DNA from: an uncultured Christensenella sp.
Lineage (GTDB): Bacteria > Bacillota > Clostridia > Christensenellales > Borkfalkiaceae
Assembly (NCBI GenBank): GCA_910585595.1
Contig: CAJUET010000009.1
Span: 1-64,000 of the forward strand
Direction of reading: 5' to 3'
DNA length: 64,000 bases
The notes under the pieces were generated by a model. It made no database searches. It saw only the letters and a program-made list of their open reading frames with translations, and was not told where the DNA came from. Both the position numbers and the translations under genes were made by a program. Positions 51,836 through 60,822 of this stretch are shown one piece after another. How positions within the stretch are numbered: the stretch's first letter is position 1; each line of letters begins with the position of its first letter.

Positions 51836-54493
51836 ATGAAAAAATTTATCGTAATATCCCACACTCATTGGGACAGGGAATGGTATATGACCTTTTCTTC
51901 GTTTCGCTTAAAGCTCGTCGACCTTGTCGATAAGCTTCTTACGCTGTTTGAAAGAGACGACGGTTATATTTTCCATTTAGACGCGCAGACGGTAGTACTC
52001 GAAGATTATCTCGTTATGCGTCCGCAGAACGAGGATTTGTTGAAAAAATATATCGCTTCGGGAAATTTGCGGGTGGGTCCGTGGTATTTGCAGAACGATT
52101 TTTATTTGTCTGACGGAGAAGCTACGGTGCGCAATCTCATGATCGGAACGGCGCTCGCGAATAAATTCGGCAAGTGCGGAAGCACAGGCTATGCCCCCGA
52201 TCATTTCGGCAACGTTTCGCAACTCCCACAGATTCTCTCTCAGTTCGGTATTAAGGACTTCGTATTCGGACGCGGATTCAAAATGCACGAGACGGTAAAC
52301 GGAGAGCGGCGCGAAGTGCGGCTTCCCGCCGAGTTCGAGTGGGTGGGCGCCGACGGTACCCGTATGCTTGCGGTTCATCTGAAATATTGGTATAATAATG
52401 CGCAGCATATTCCCGCCGAAAAGGAGTGCGCGCAACTTCTTCTCGATATTAACGAAAGAAATTTCGAAGGGCTTACCGTTTCACCCTATATTTTGCTCAT
52501 GAACGGCGTCGATCACTTAGAGGCGCAGGAGGACGTGCGGGAAATTATAGAGGGGCTTAAAAAAGAAGGTCGGGATATAGAGCAGACCTCTCTCGACGAT
52601 TATCTGAAAAAAGTGCGCGCCGCCGTCGCGGGGAAAGAGTTGCAAAGCTATCGTGGCGCGCTGAATAAAGGGTGCGATTACGATACGCTCAAAGGCTGTT
52701 GGTCGTCGCGCGTGTATCTTAAATGCGCTAACGTAAAGGCGCAGGATTTGCTACTTACAAAGCTGGAACCTCTCTATTCCTGCCTATCTGCGGGCGGGTT
52801 TGATATTTATCCCGAGAACGAATTGCATTGGTTGTGGAAAGAGCTTTTAAGAAATCTTCCGCACGACAGTATCTGCGGGTGTTCGAACGACCCTACGCAC
52901 CGTCACATGGAAGACAGGTACGAACTCCTGTACGAAACAGGGGAGGATCTGTTGGAACGCGGTTTAAAAACCGTTGCCGCGCATTTACCGCACCCCGAGA
53001 AAAAAGACCAAAATTATTCGGTCACTCTTTTCAACGGCACTTCGCGCGTTCAGAGCGGCGTAGCGGAAGCGGAGATAAATTTTCTGCTTTCCGAAAATGT
53101 CGGTGAGTTCGATCTTGTAGACGGGAAAGGGAACTCGGTTCCCTACGAAATCGTTGCGAAAGAGCGGGGGCTTCTCGACGTTTTCAGTCCGCTCAATCTT
53201 CCGGGTGTGCTCGACGTCGAAAAAACGCGGATCGCGTTTTATGCTCGGAACGTGCCGCCGTTTTCGGCTGAAATTTTCGCCGCAGTGCCGCGTCGGACGG
53301 GACGCGTTGTCTGCGCGGATAAAACCGCCGAAATCGGCAATGAATATTACGCGTTTGACATTGACGGAAACACGCTGAATATCCGCGATAAGCGTACGGG
53401 GAGATTGTATTGCGATCCCGTCCGTTTGGAGGACAGCTTCGATAAGGGCGACGCTTATGTATACAGACGGTCTCCTTACGCGCCCGTTTCCGTGCTGCCT
53501 GCAAGGATCGCTGTTTCCCGGCAAAGTGCGCTGAAAAATTCCGTATCGCTTTATTTCGAATACGACAGCCCCGCATGTTACGATTTCGATCGGGACGCGC
53601 CGAGCGAAGAGACCGTGCACACGGAAGCCGTCGTTACGCTTACGCTTGAAAAAAACAGTCCCGTTATCTGCGCGGAGTACCGATTGGAAAACCGCGCCTG
53701 CGATCATCGCTTGCGCATCCTATTGGACGCGGGCATTTCTTCGGGCAGGATATTTACCGACGGCGCGTATGATTATGCAGAGCGTTTGCCCTTTGAAAGC
53801 TGCGATGTTACCGATTCCGACACGCACCATAACGCGACTTTTGCACGGCTTTCGGGGGAAGAGGATACCCTCACTGTTTACACGCAGGGGCAGCATGAAA
53901 CGGAAGTTATTGGCGGCGGTCTTGCGCTTACGCTTGTGCGTGCGACGGGTGTGATCAACCGCGATGCGAAAACTTTCCGACCTACGGGAGGAAAACAGTG
54001 GGACGTGCCGCAGAATCAGTGCCTGCGAACGTTAGAAGGGAAGATCGGTTTTTCGCTGGGAGAGAGCGGGACGGCGGCAGACTGCTTCGAGCGGGCTAAG
54101 TTTTTCCGTAACGGATTTCTCGTGCGCGCCGACTCTTTCGATACGAAAAAATATTCGGGCGGACGCTTTGCCGTACAGGCGGCGGAGCTTGAAAAGTTTT
54201 ATTACGTCGATGATCCTTATTCTGGTAAAAATATTCCCGCGCGGCCTTTGTTTACATACGGCGCGGCAGAGCTTGCGGTGACCTGCTGTAAAAAAGCGGA
54301 GCAGGGCGGCGTTGCCGTCCGCATCGTCAATCTTTCCGACAATGAGGTAAGCGATTTCATTTCGTTCTGCGGAAAGATATACCGCACAGGTATGTCGGAA
54401 CGTGAAAACGAATATTTGGGCGAAGGGAAGTGCCGTCTGACGTGGAGACCCAAGCAGGTGATTACGTTACGGCTCGTTGCGGAGGCAATATGA
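51836..54493 (+). CDS. GH38 alpha-mannosidase
   Basis: This 885-residue protein is a family 38 alpha-mannosidase, a zinc-dependent retaining enzyme. The N-terminal metal motif is SHTHWDREWY (residues 8-17), and the nucleophile is D122 in GYAPDHFGN. The helical middle (LWKELLRNLPHDSICGCSND) and long C-terminal beta domains are complete. There is no signal peptide, so it acts in the cytoplasm on imported manno-oligosaccharides. The start follows a GAGGT site. Its stop overlaps the ATG of the PfkB kinase, coupling translation. Confidence 0.96.
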   Translation: MKKFIVISHTHWDREWYMTFSSFRLKLVDLVDKLLTLFERDDGYIFHLDAQTVVLEDYLVMRPQNEDLLKKYIASGNLRVGPWYLQNDFYLSDGEATVRNLMIGTALANKFGKCGSTGYAPDHFGNVSQLPQILSQFGIKDFVFGRGFKMHETVNGERREVRLPAEFEWVGADGTRMLAVHLKYWYNNAQHIPAEKECAQLLLDINERNFEGLTVSPYILLMNGVDHLEAQEDVREIIEGLKKEGRDIEQTSLDDYLKKVRAAVAGKELQSYRGALNKGCDYDTLKGCWSSRVYLKCANVKAQDLLLTKLEPLYSCLSAGGFDIYPENELHWLWKELLRNLPHDSICGCSNDPTHRHMEDRYELLYETGEDLLERGLKTVAAHLPHPEKKDQNYSVTLFNGTSRVQSGVAEAEINFLLSENVGEFDLVDGKGNSVPYEIVAKERGLLDVFSPLNLPGVLDVEKTRIAFYARNVPPFSAEIFAAVPRRTGRVVCADKTAEIGNEYYAFDIDGNTLNIRDKRTGRLYCDPVRLEDSFDKGDAYVYRRSPYAPVSVLPARIAVSRQSALKNSVSLYFEYDSPACYDFDRDAPSEETVHTEAVVTLTLEKNSPVICAEYRLENRACDHRLRILLDAGISSGRIFTDGAYDYAERLPFESCDVTDSDTHHNATFARLSGEEDTLTVYTQGQHETEVIGGGLALTLVRATGVINRDAKTFRPTGGKQWDVPQNQCLRTLEGKIGFSLGESGTAADCFERAKFFRNGFLVRADSFDTKKYSGGRFAVQAAELEKFYYVDDPYSGKNIPARPLFTYGAAELAVTCCKKAEQGGVAVRIVNLSDNEVSDFISFCGKIYRTGMSERENEYLGEGKCRLTWRPKQVITLRLVAEAI

Positions 54494-55494
54494 AACGGGT
54501 GGCTGTTGCGGGGAATTTGATCCTCGACGTCATGAAACGGATTGAAAGTTTTCCGCAAATCGGAATGCTTGTAAATATCGGAGAAACGTCTTACTCAGTA
54601 GGCGGTTGCGTTTGCAATACGGCGATCGATCTCAAACGGCTTTGCCCCGATTTCGAAGTTTCCGCATTCGGGAAAGTGGGAGACGACGATTACGCAAGGT
54701 ATATTTTAAGCGCGCTTGCGGAAGCGGGACTGAATACGTCGAACGTTAAAAAAGGCACTCTTCCCACATCCTATACCGACGTTATGACGTTGCCGGGCGG
54801 CGAGAGGACTTTTTTTCATTTTAAGGGCGCCAATTCCGAGTTCGGGATCGGCGACGCACGGGCGGAAAACGCGGATCTCTTTCATTTGGGATACTTGCTG
54901 CTGCTCGACGCGCTTGACGCAGCAGATAAAGAATACGGCACTGCGGCGGCGCGGCTGTTGGCGGAAACGCAGGCGCGGGGGATTGAAACGAGTATCGATC
55001 TTGTGAGCGCGCAGACAGCGGATTTCAACGCCGTCGTGAAGCCCGCGCTTCGTTTTTGCGATTACGTCGTTATGAACGAGGTGGAGGGGGGAATGCTCGC
55101 AGGGGTCGATCCGCGCGGCGTCGACGGCGCGCCGATACTTAAAAATTTGCGCCGTATCTGCGAAGTCCTCATTGATACGGGCGTAAAACGTTCGGTGACG
55201 ATCCACTGCCCCGAACTGAGTTGCGCGCTCGACTGTAAGGGGCGCTTTTCGGTACTCTCTTCGCTGAATCTTCCGAAAGGTTATATCGTCGGCACGGTGG
55301 GCGCGGGCGACGCGTTTTGCGCGGGCATGCTCTATTCGTTTTGCGAACGGATTCCGCTTGGAGAGGGAATGCGCATCGCCTCGTGCGCCGCGGCGTGCAA
55401 TTTGGCGGCAATCGATTCCGTGAGCGGAGCAAAGGGACTCGAAGAGTCTTTATCTCTTGAAAAAATATACGGAAGGAGAAAAATGATATGTTGA
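54490..55494 (+). CDS. PfkB-family sugar kinase
   Basis: The 334-residue protein is a PfkB/ribokinase-family carbohydrate kinase. It has the N-terminal VAVAGNLILDVM strand, the YSVGGCVCNTAIDLKRL substrate-site segment, and the catalytic signature TVGAGDAFCAGML with the base D274. The sugar is not determined by the motif. Position between mannosidases, a D-lyxose/D-mannose isomerase and a class II aldolase suggests it phosphorylates fructose, or fructose 6-phosphate. The ATG at 54490 overlaps the GH38 stop and GGAGG lies upstream. Confidence 0.9.
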   Translation: MKRVAVAGNLILDVMKRIESFPQIGMLVNIGETSYSVGGCVCNTAIDLKRLCPDFEVSAFGKVGDDDYARYILSALAEAGLNTSNVKKGTLPTSYTDVMTLPGGERTFFHFKGANSEFGIGDARAENADLFHLGYLLLLDALDAADKEYGTAAARLLAETQARGIETSIDLVSAQTADFNAVVKPALRFCDYVVMNEVEGGMLAGVDPRGVDGAPILKNLRRICEVLIDTGVKRSVTIHCPELSCALDCKGRFSVLSSLNLPKGYIVGTVGAGDAFCAGMLYSFCERIPLGEGMRIASCAAACNLAAIDSVSGAKGLEESLSLEKIYGRRKMIC

Positions 55495-56039
55495 CCGAAA
55501 AACAATACCGCAGCGCAGTGGCGTATACGCTCGATGCATTGCGGAACGCGGGAATTCTTCTCACGGAAGAGGAAAAGAAAAAAATCGAGGTGGCGGATTT
55601 CGGACTCGGTAAATTGGAGGAAATCGGCTTGCAGATTATCACTTATGTAAATACCGATCGTTGCTGTGCTAAGGAAATGGTTTTGCGTCCCGATCAGGTC
55701 TGCCCCGAACACCGTCACGTTTCGGGCGTGGAAAACGGAGTTCCGTTCGAGGGGAAGGAGGAAACATTCCGCGTGCGGAGAGGAACATGTTATTTATACG
55801 TAGACGGTGCGCGCAATTGCGGACAAATTGCTTTGCCCGATACGAAAGTTACCGTCTTTCATGAAATTGTTCTGCACGAAGGAGAGCAGTACACGATGCG
55901 ACCGAATACGCGCCATTGGTTCCGCGCAGGCGGCGAAGGCGCGATTGTCAGCGAATTTTCCACAAAGAGCCGCGACGAGAGCGACGTATTTGAAGATGAA
56001 AGGATCAAACGTATTCCGGAGGAGATAATATGCTTGTAA
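55488..56039 (+). CDS. D-lyxose ketol-isomerase (YdaE-like)
   Basis: This 183-residue cupin protein closely resembles Bacillus YdaE, a D-lyxose isomerase that also interconverts D-mannose and D-fructose. The metal ligands appear in CPEHRH (H75, H77), GKEETFRV (Glu near 91) and NTRHWF (His near 143). FGLGKLEEIGLQIITYVNTDR matches the N-terminal part. In this operon the mannose-to-fructose reaction is the more sensible role. It overlaps both neighbours: the PfkB gene at its start and the aldolase gene at its end. Confidence 0.9.
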   Translation: MLTEKQYRSAVAYTLDALRNAGILLTEEEKKKIEVADFGLGKLEEIGLQIITYVNTDRCCAKEMVLRPDQVCPEHRHVSGVENGVPFEGKEETFRVRRGTCYLYVDGARNCGQIALPDTKVTVFHEIVLHEGEQYTMRPNTRHWFRAGGEGAIVSEFSTKSRDESDVFEDERIKRIPEEIICL

Positions 56040-56881
56040 ACTTAAAAGAAATTTTGAAAATAGCGCAAGCGGAGAAAAATGCCGTAGGAATGTTTAACGC
56101 TACGGGGTTCGACAGCTTGCAGGCGGTGATTTCCGCGGCGGAAGAACTGAACCGTCCGGTTATATTGGCGCATGCGGAAGTACATAATCGGTATAACGAT
56201 ATCGATATGGTCGGACCCGCCATGATTGCAGTTGCGCAGAAGGCGAAGGTACCCGTGTGCGTGCATCTCGATCACGGCGTTTCGGAGGACATGGTTTATC
56301 GTGCATTGCGGATCGGCTTCACCTCGGTGATGATCGACGCCTCCGCTCTCCCCTATGAACGGAATTCGGAATTGACTGCTGCGATCGTTAAAATTGCCCA
56401 TGCCACGGGCGTGAGCGTGGAAGCGGAGCTCGGTAGGCTTGTAACGGGCGAGGCTGGTTCGGGCGAGAGCGTATCGGGTAAGCCGGAAGATTTTTATACC
56501 GATCCCGCCGAAGCTGCGGCATTTTCAGAGAAAACGAAGATCGACGCGTTGGCGGTTGCGTTCGGCACCGCGCACGGATTTTATACGGCGCAGCCCAAGC
56601 TTGATTTTTCCGTCGTAAAGGCGTGCGCCGAATCAACGGGACTGCCGCTCGTCATGCACGGCGGAAGCGGCGTGAACGAAGAGGGTTTTCATAATGCGAT
56701 CGCAAACGGTATCCGTAAAATCAATTATTATTCGTATATGTCGAAGGCGGGATACCTGGCGGCGAAAGCCGAGATCGAAAAGAACGAAAGCGGATATCTG
56801 CACGACGTGGAATATGCCGCCATGCACGCGATGAAAGAGGACGTAAAAGCAGCGATCAAAACGTTTTCTCGTCGGGGATAG
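56030..56881 (+). CDS. Class II (zinc) ketose-bisphosphate aldolase
   Basis: The 283-residue protein is a class II aldolase. Motifs are VGMFNATGFDSL, the metal site VHLDHGVSED (H79, D81, H82), VEAELGRLVTGEAG, AVAFGTAHGFY and VMHGGSGV. It cleaves a ketose 1-phosphate or 1,6-bisphosphate to dihydroxyacetone phosphate and an aldehyde. Members with this length include FbaA, GatY/KbaY and IolJ, and the substrate cannot be fixed from sequence. Following the PfkB kinase and isomerase it likely cleaves the phosphorylated fructose made there. GGAGGAGA lies upstream of the ATG. Confidence 0.93.
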   Translation: MLVNLKEILKIAQAEKNAVGMFNATGFDSLQAVISAAEELNRPVILAHAEVHNRYNDIDMVGPAMIAVAQKAKVPVCVHLDHGVSEDMVYRALRIGFTSVMIDASALPYERNSELTAAIVKIAHATGVSVEAELGRLVTGEAGSGESVSGKPEDFYTDPAEAAAFSEKTKIDALAVAFGTAHGFYTAQPKLDFSVVKACAESTGLPLVMHGGSGVNEEGFHNAIANGIRKINYYSYMSKAGYLAAKAEIEKNESGYLHDVEYAAMHAMKEDVKAAIKTFSRRG

Positions 56882-56913
56882 CGCATTCTCCGTCCGAAAT
56901 AGAGAGGGAAATC

Positions 56914-58881
56914 ATGCTTGAATATGTTAATGCAAAAATCGGTTCGCTAAACGAACGTCGGTTTTCCAATGGAAATGTTTACCCTGTTACGGCGCGTCCT
57001 TTCGGCACGGCGCATTTTACCGTGCAGACCGACGGGTCGTCGAATTGGTTCTATCATCCGTTCTCGCACGCGTTCGAGGGGATCCGTTTGACCCATCAGC
57101 CCAGTCCTTGGGTGGGGGATTACGGTCATATGCTCTTTTTACCGTATTCGGGCGAACTTGCCGAAGAACCGCACAAACGTTGGTCGAGCTACCGTCCCGA
57201 AAGGGCGGTTATTAAGCCGCACTTGTTACAGGTTTATTTGCAGCGTTACCGCGTTGGCGTTTCACTTGCGCCCACGGTGCGCGGCGCTACGTTTTTATTG
57301 GAAAATCAAACGGAGAAAGCGACGGGTTTTGCCCTGATTCCGTATGCGGAAAGCTCGTTTACGGTGAAAGGCAACGAGATCACAGGGTTCACCGACGCGC
57401 AGTCGATTTGGGATTTTAAAGGTCTGCGTGAATATTTTTATCTGCGTTTTTCCGAATCTCCCGTGAAAGTTATGCGGATCGAGAATGGCGGAGTCGCGCT
57501 TTCATTTGCTGGAAAACGTGTAACGGCGGAGGTTGCGGCGAGCTTTATTTCCGTCGGGCAGGCAAAACTCAATTATGAACGTGAATTGGCGGGCACTTCG
57601 TTTTCTTCCGTAGAAGCGGATGCCGAACGCGAGTGGGAGAATATGCTCTCACGTATCGCCGTATCCGATGAGGATCCTGAGCGTAAAAAAACCTTTTACA
57701 GCTGTCTTTACCGTACAATGCTCTATCCGCGCGTATTCCACGAATACGACGCCTCAGGCATGCCTGTTCACTATAACGCCGATACTTGCAGAACGGAAAA
57801 GGGCGTATTTTATACCGATAACGGCTTTTGGGATACTTACAGAACAGTCTATCCGCTTTTGAGTATTTTAATGCCCGACCGCGTGCGCGAAATGATCGAA
57901 GGTTTCATAAACTATGCGGAGGAAACGGGGTGGCTACCGAAATGGCTTAGTCCGGGAGAATTCGGACTGATGCCGGGAACGCTTGTCGAAGCGGTGATCG
58001 CAGATGCGTGCGTGAAAGGGATCGTGGACGGGGATCTGCGGAAAAGGGCTTATCGCGCACTTTTAAAAAACGCATATGCTTCGGGTGCGGGAACGCGGCA
58101 CGGCAGGACGGGTTCCGAAGAATATGCCAAATACGGATACGTACCGAATTCGTTCCGCGAAAGCGTAAATCATACCTGCGATTGCGCTTACGGAGATTTT
58201 TGTATCGCGCAGGTCGCACGGCTTGAAGGGGACGAAGAGGAAGCGAAAAAGCTTTATGAGCGCAGTAAAAATTTCAGGAATCTCTTCGACGGCGAGAGCG
58301 GTTTTTTACGCGGAAAAGATATTGAGGGCAACGTAAAAAAACCGTTTGATCCCTTCGATTGGGGAGGAGACTATTGCGAGGGGAGCGCTTGGCAAAACGG
58401 ATTTTCGGTTTATCACGACGTAGAAGGGCTTGCCGAACTATACGGCGGACGGGATAAGTTGCGTATGAAATTGGACGAATTATTTTCGTCAAAGCCGATA
58501 TTCGAAACGGGAGGATACGGAGAGGAAATTCATGAAATGAGCGAAATGGCAAGCGTTGATTTCGGTCAGTGCGCCATTTCCAATCAACCGAGCTTTCATC
58601 TTCCGTGGCTGTATACGGCGCTCGGGGATCGTCGTAAAACGGAATTTTGGGTGGAAAAACTTGCGAACGAGGCGTTTTCTTCCGCATCGGACGGCTTCCC
58701 CGGCGACGAGGACAACGGAACGATGGCGGCATGGTACGTATTTGCTTGTCTGGGATTTTATCCGCTGTGTCCTGCTAAAAAAGAATTCGTTGCCGCAAAG
58801 CCGCTCTTCCAGAAGATAACTGTCAACGGAAAAAATATAATACGGTTTTCGGACAATATAATAAATTCTGACGAAATATAA
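56914..58881 (+). CDS. GH92 alpha-mannosidase, short C-terminus
   Basis: This 655-residue protein is a family 92 alpha-mannosidase, a calcium-dependent inverting exo-enzyme active on alpha-mannosides of N-glycans or yeast mannan. Diagnostic segments are FYHPFSHAFEGIRLTHQPSP, DNGFWDTYRTVYPL, EIHEMSEMA and FPGDEDNGTMAAWYVFACLG. It has no signal peptide, so the product is cytoplasmic, unlike most Bacteroides GH92. The C-terminus stops soon after KITVNGKNI, tens of residues earlier than typical members; the catalytic region is intact. It is the last enzyme gene of the cluster. AGAGGG precedes the ATG. Confidence 0.93.
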   Translation: MLEYVNAKIGSLNERRFSNGNVYPVTARPFGTAHFTVQTDGSSNWFYHPFSHAFEGIRLTHQPSPWVGDYGHMLFLPYSGELAEEPHKRWSSYRPERAVIKPHLLQVYLQRYRVGVSLAPTVRGATFLLENQTEKATGFALIPYAESSFTVKGNEITGFTDAQSIWDFKGLREYFYLRFSESPVKVMRIENGGVALSFAGKRVTAEVAASFISVGQAKLNYERELAGTSFSSVEADAEREWENMLSRIAVSDEDPERKKTFYSCLYRTMLYPRVFHEYDASGMPVHYNADTCRTEKGVFYTDNGFWDTYRTVYPLLSILMPDRVREMIEGFINYAEETGWLPKWLSPGEFGLMPGTLVEAVIADACVKGIVDGDLRKRAYRALLKNAYASGAGTRHGRTGSEEYAKYGYVPNSFRESVNHTCDCAYGDFCIAQVARLEGDEEEAKKLYERSKNFRNLFDGESGFLRGKDIEGNVKKPFDPFDWGGDYCEGSAWQNGFSVYHDVEGLAELYGGRDKLRMKLDELFSSKPIFETGGYGEEIHEMSEMASVDFGQCAISNQPSFHLPWLYTALGDRRKTEFWVEKLANEAFSSASDGFPGDEDNGTMAAWYVFACLGFYPLCPAKKEFVAAKPLFQKITVNGKNIIRFSDNIINSDEI

Positions 58882-58883
58882 GA

Positions 58884-59054
58884 ATGTTTTTCGGCAGATT
58901 TACTTCAAAACTTCACGGCATTCGTATCCCCGTGGGTTTTTCAAGTAATGCAATATTTAACTCATCTCAATCTACCTTACATATAGACATGACGGAGCGG
59001 CTTGCGGCGATTGTTCCAGTTTTGTGGGAAAAGTTAAAGGCGGTTTTGTCCTAA
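58884..59054 (+). CDS. Possible 56-residue ORF, unknown
   Basis: A frame opens two bases after the GH92 stop (MFFGRFTSKLHGIRIPVGFS) and ends ERLAAIVPVLWEKLKAVLS, a plausible amphipathic helix. There is no ribosome binding site and no family is recognised. It may be a small protein, or debris of a lost gene. Confidence 0.25.
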   Translation: MFFGRFTSKLHGIRIPVGFSSNAIFNSSQSTLHIDMTERLAAIVPVLWEKLKAVLS

Positions 59055-59249
59055 ATTTGCGGGGGTGGCGACATTTGCGCGACGTTGCAAAAATAAGTAT
59101 GAAAGTAGAAAACGCAAATAGAGAATAAACGCGGAACGTTGTGCCGCGTTTATATTTTATTATGAAAAATCAGGCAATCATTGCGAGGATGAAAAGTAAA
59201 TCAGCGGTTGTTATTTTTAGATTTTATAAATCCGACTTTATAAAAAAGA
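59055..59249 (+). other. Intergenic stretch without a gene
   Basis: Only a terminator-like hairpin is visible here; no reading frame, RNA gene or repeat could be supported. Confidence 0.6.
59125..59158 (+). terminator. Terminator after mannoside operon
   Basis: TAAACGCGG and CCGCGTTTA form a stem with a nine-base loop followed by a T-rich tail. Confidence 0.7.
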
Positions 59250-59278
59250 TTGAAAAATGAAAAATAGCATGATATAAT
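59250..59278 (+). promoter_or_regulatory. Promoter of Sel1-repeat genes
   Basis: TTGAAA and TATAAT with a 17-base spacer, 70 bases upstream of the start codon. Confidence 0.85.
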
Positions 59279-59348
59279 ATCTATGTGTTGATTTTTGGAC
59301 CTGTCGGTTATCGAACAATAAAATCAAATATTGATGAAGGAGCAATTT

Positions 59349-60821
59349 ATGGATAAATCAATCGACGTAAACGAAATTTTGAAGAAAGCGGCGGCTTTAT
59401 ATGATGAAAAAAAATTTTCCGAAGCCGTTGAATTATGGAAGAGCATAGAGGATGTCGGCTGTGCGGAAGCGTTGTATAGGTTGGGCATTTGCTATAACTA
59501 TAATCGCGGCGTTGACGTGCAGGACGAGGAAAAGCGCGGTGTGATTGCAAGCGGTTACTTTATGAAAGCCGGTGAAATGGGGCATGCAGACGCACAGTGT
59601 TTTGTCGGGCTTTGTTACCGCTGCGGGTTGGGTGTTGATAAAGATTTGAAAAAATCCGTCGAATGGTTTGAAAAGTCTGCTGCTCAGAACTGTGCGCAGG
59701 CTATGAATAATCTCGGTCTTATGTATGAACAGCAAGAAGTTGACTTAGAACTTAACGAATCTGACAAGGAATACGAAGAATACGTCGGCGAGTATGACGA
59801 CTTTGAGGAAGATGAGGACGATGGGGACGACGAAAACGGAGAGCGCGGCGACGTAAGACGTAAAAAGTATGCAAAATCAATGCGGATTTCTTTTGAATGG
59901 TATATGAAATCCGCACAATTAAAAAACGCAACGGGACAGTTAAGCGTAGGCAGAGCCTATTATCACGGGCGCGGAGTACCCTGCGATTACAAGGCGGCGG
60001 TGAAATACTATTCGCTTGCCGCAGAACAAGGTTCGGCGGACGCGTTTTTCCGTTTAGGCGAATGTTACGACGGCGGAGAAGGCGTAGAGCAGAATGCGAT
60101 TAAGGCGTTTCAGTATTATAGAGAAGCGGCGAAAAGAAATCACGCAAAAGCGCAGTGTTACGTCGGTTATTGTTACGAATACGGCGAGGGCGTCAAACGT
60201 AACTTTGACGAAGCGTTAAAGTGGTACAACGTCTCGGCGGAAAATAAATACGGGCAGGCTTACTGCAATCTCGGCTGTATGTACGAGGAAGGCAGGGGCG
60301 TAAAGAAAAATATGTCCAAGGCAATCGAGATGTACGAACGCGGATTTGAGCACGGCAATTATATGTCGGCTTATAATCTAGGCAATGTTTATGCATTCGG
60401 CAAGGGCGTTAAAGTCAATATGGAACTTGCCTTAAAGTATTACGCAGAGGCGGCGCAAGGCGGGGTTGCGGAGGCGCAGTATAATCTTGCCCAACATTTG
60501 CACAACGGAAAGTATATCGAGCAGGACGACGAAGCTGCGGCCTATTGGTTTATGCAGTCGGCAAGGAATGGCGACGCGGACGCTCAGTATAAAATAGGCA
60601 GTTTTTTTATGAACGGAGTCGGGGTGGACGAAGACCCCGAACTAGGATTTTATTGGTTCTTAAAGTCTGCGATGCAGGGAGACGGCGACGCCCAATATGC
60701 AGTAGGATTGTGCTATGAAGAGGGGATGGGCGTGGAAGTCGATTTGGACGAGGCACTTGAATGGTATGCGCGTTCCGCAAAACAGGGCAACAAAGAAGCG
60801 AAAAAGCGTTTGAAAGGGTAA
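59349..60821 (+). CDS. Sel1-like repeat protein with acidic insert
   Basis: The 490-residue protein consists of Sel1-like repeats, 36-residue helical pairs of the AQYNLAxxYxxGxGV type (for example AQCYVGYCYEYGEGVKRN). About eleven to twelve copies are visible. Near residues 138-172 a very acidic stretch (YDDFEEDEDDGDDENGERGD) interrupts the repeats. It lacks a signal peptide and membrane helix, so it is a cytoplasmic scaffold or interaction protein. Sel1 proteins bind partners, and no enzyme domain is attached. The ATG at 59349 has AAGGAGC upstream. The second Sel1 gene begins one base after its stop codon. Confidence 0.9.
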   Translation: MDKSIDVNEILKKAAALYDEKKFSEAVELWKSIEDVGCAEALYRLGICYNYNRGVDVQDEEKRGVIASGYFMKAGEMGHADAQCFVGLCYRCGLGVDKDLKKSVEWFEKSAAQNCAQAMNNLGLMYEQQEVDLELNESDKEYEEYVGEYDDFEEDEDDGDDENGERGDVRRKKYAKSMRISFEWYMKSAQLKNATGQLSVGRAYYHGRGVPCDYKAAVKYYSLAAEQGSADAFFRLGECYDGGEGVEQNAIKAFQYYREAAKRNHAKAQCYVGYCYEYGEGVKRNFDEALKWYNVSAENKYGQAYCNLGCMYEEGRGVKKNMSKAIEMYERGFEHGNYMSAYNLGNVYAFGKGVKVNMELALKYYAEAAQGGVAEAQYNLAQHLHNGKYIEQDDEAAAYWFMQSARNGDADAQYKIGSFFMNGVGVDEDPELGFYWFLKSAMQGDGDAQYAVGLCYEEGMGVEVDLDEALEWYARSAKQGNKEAKKRLKG

Positions 60822-60822
60822 T

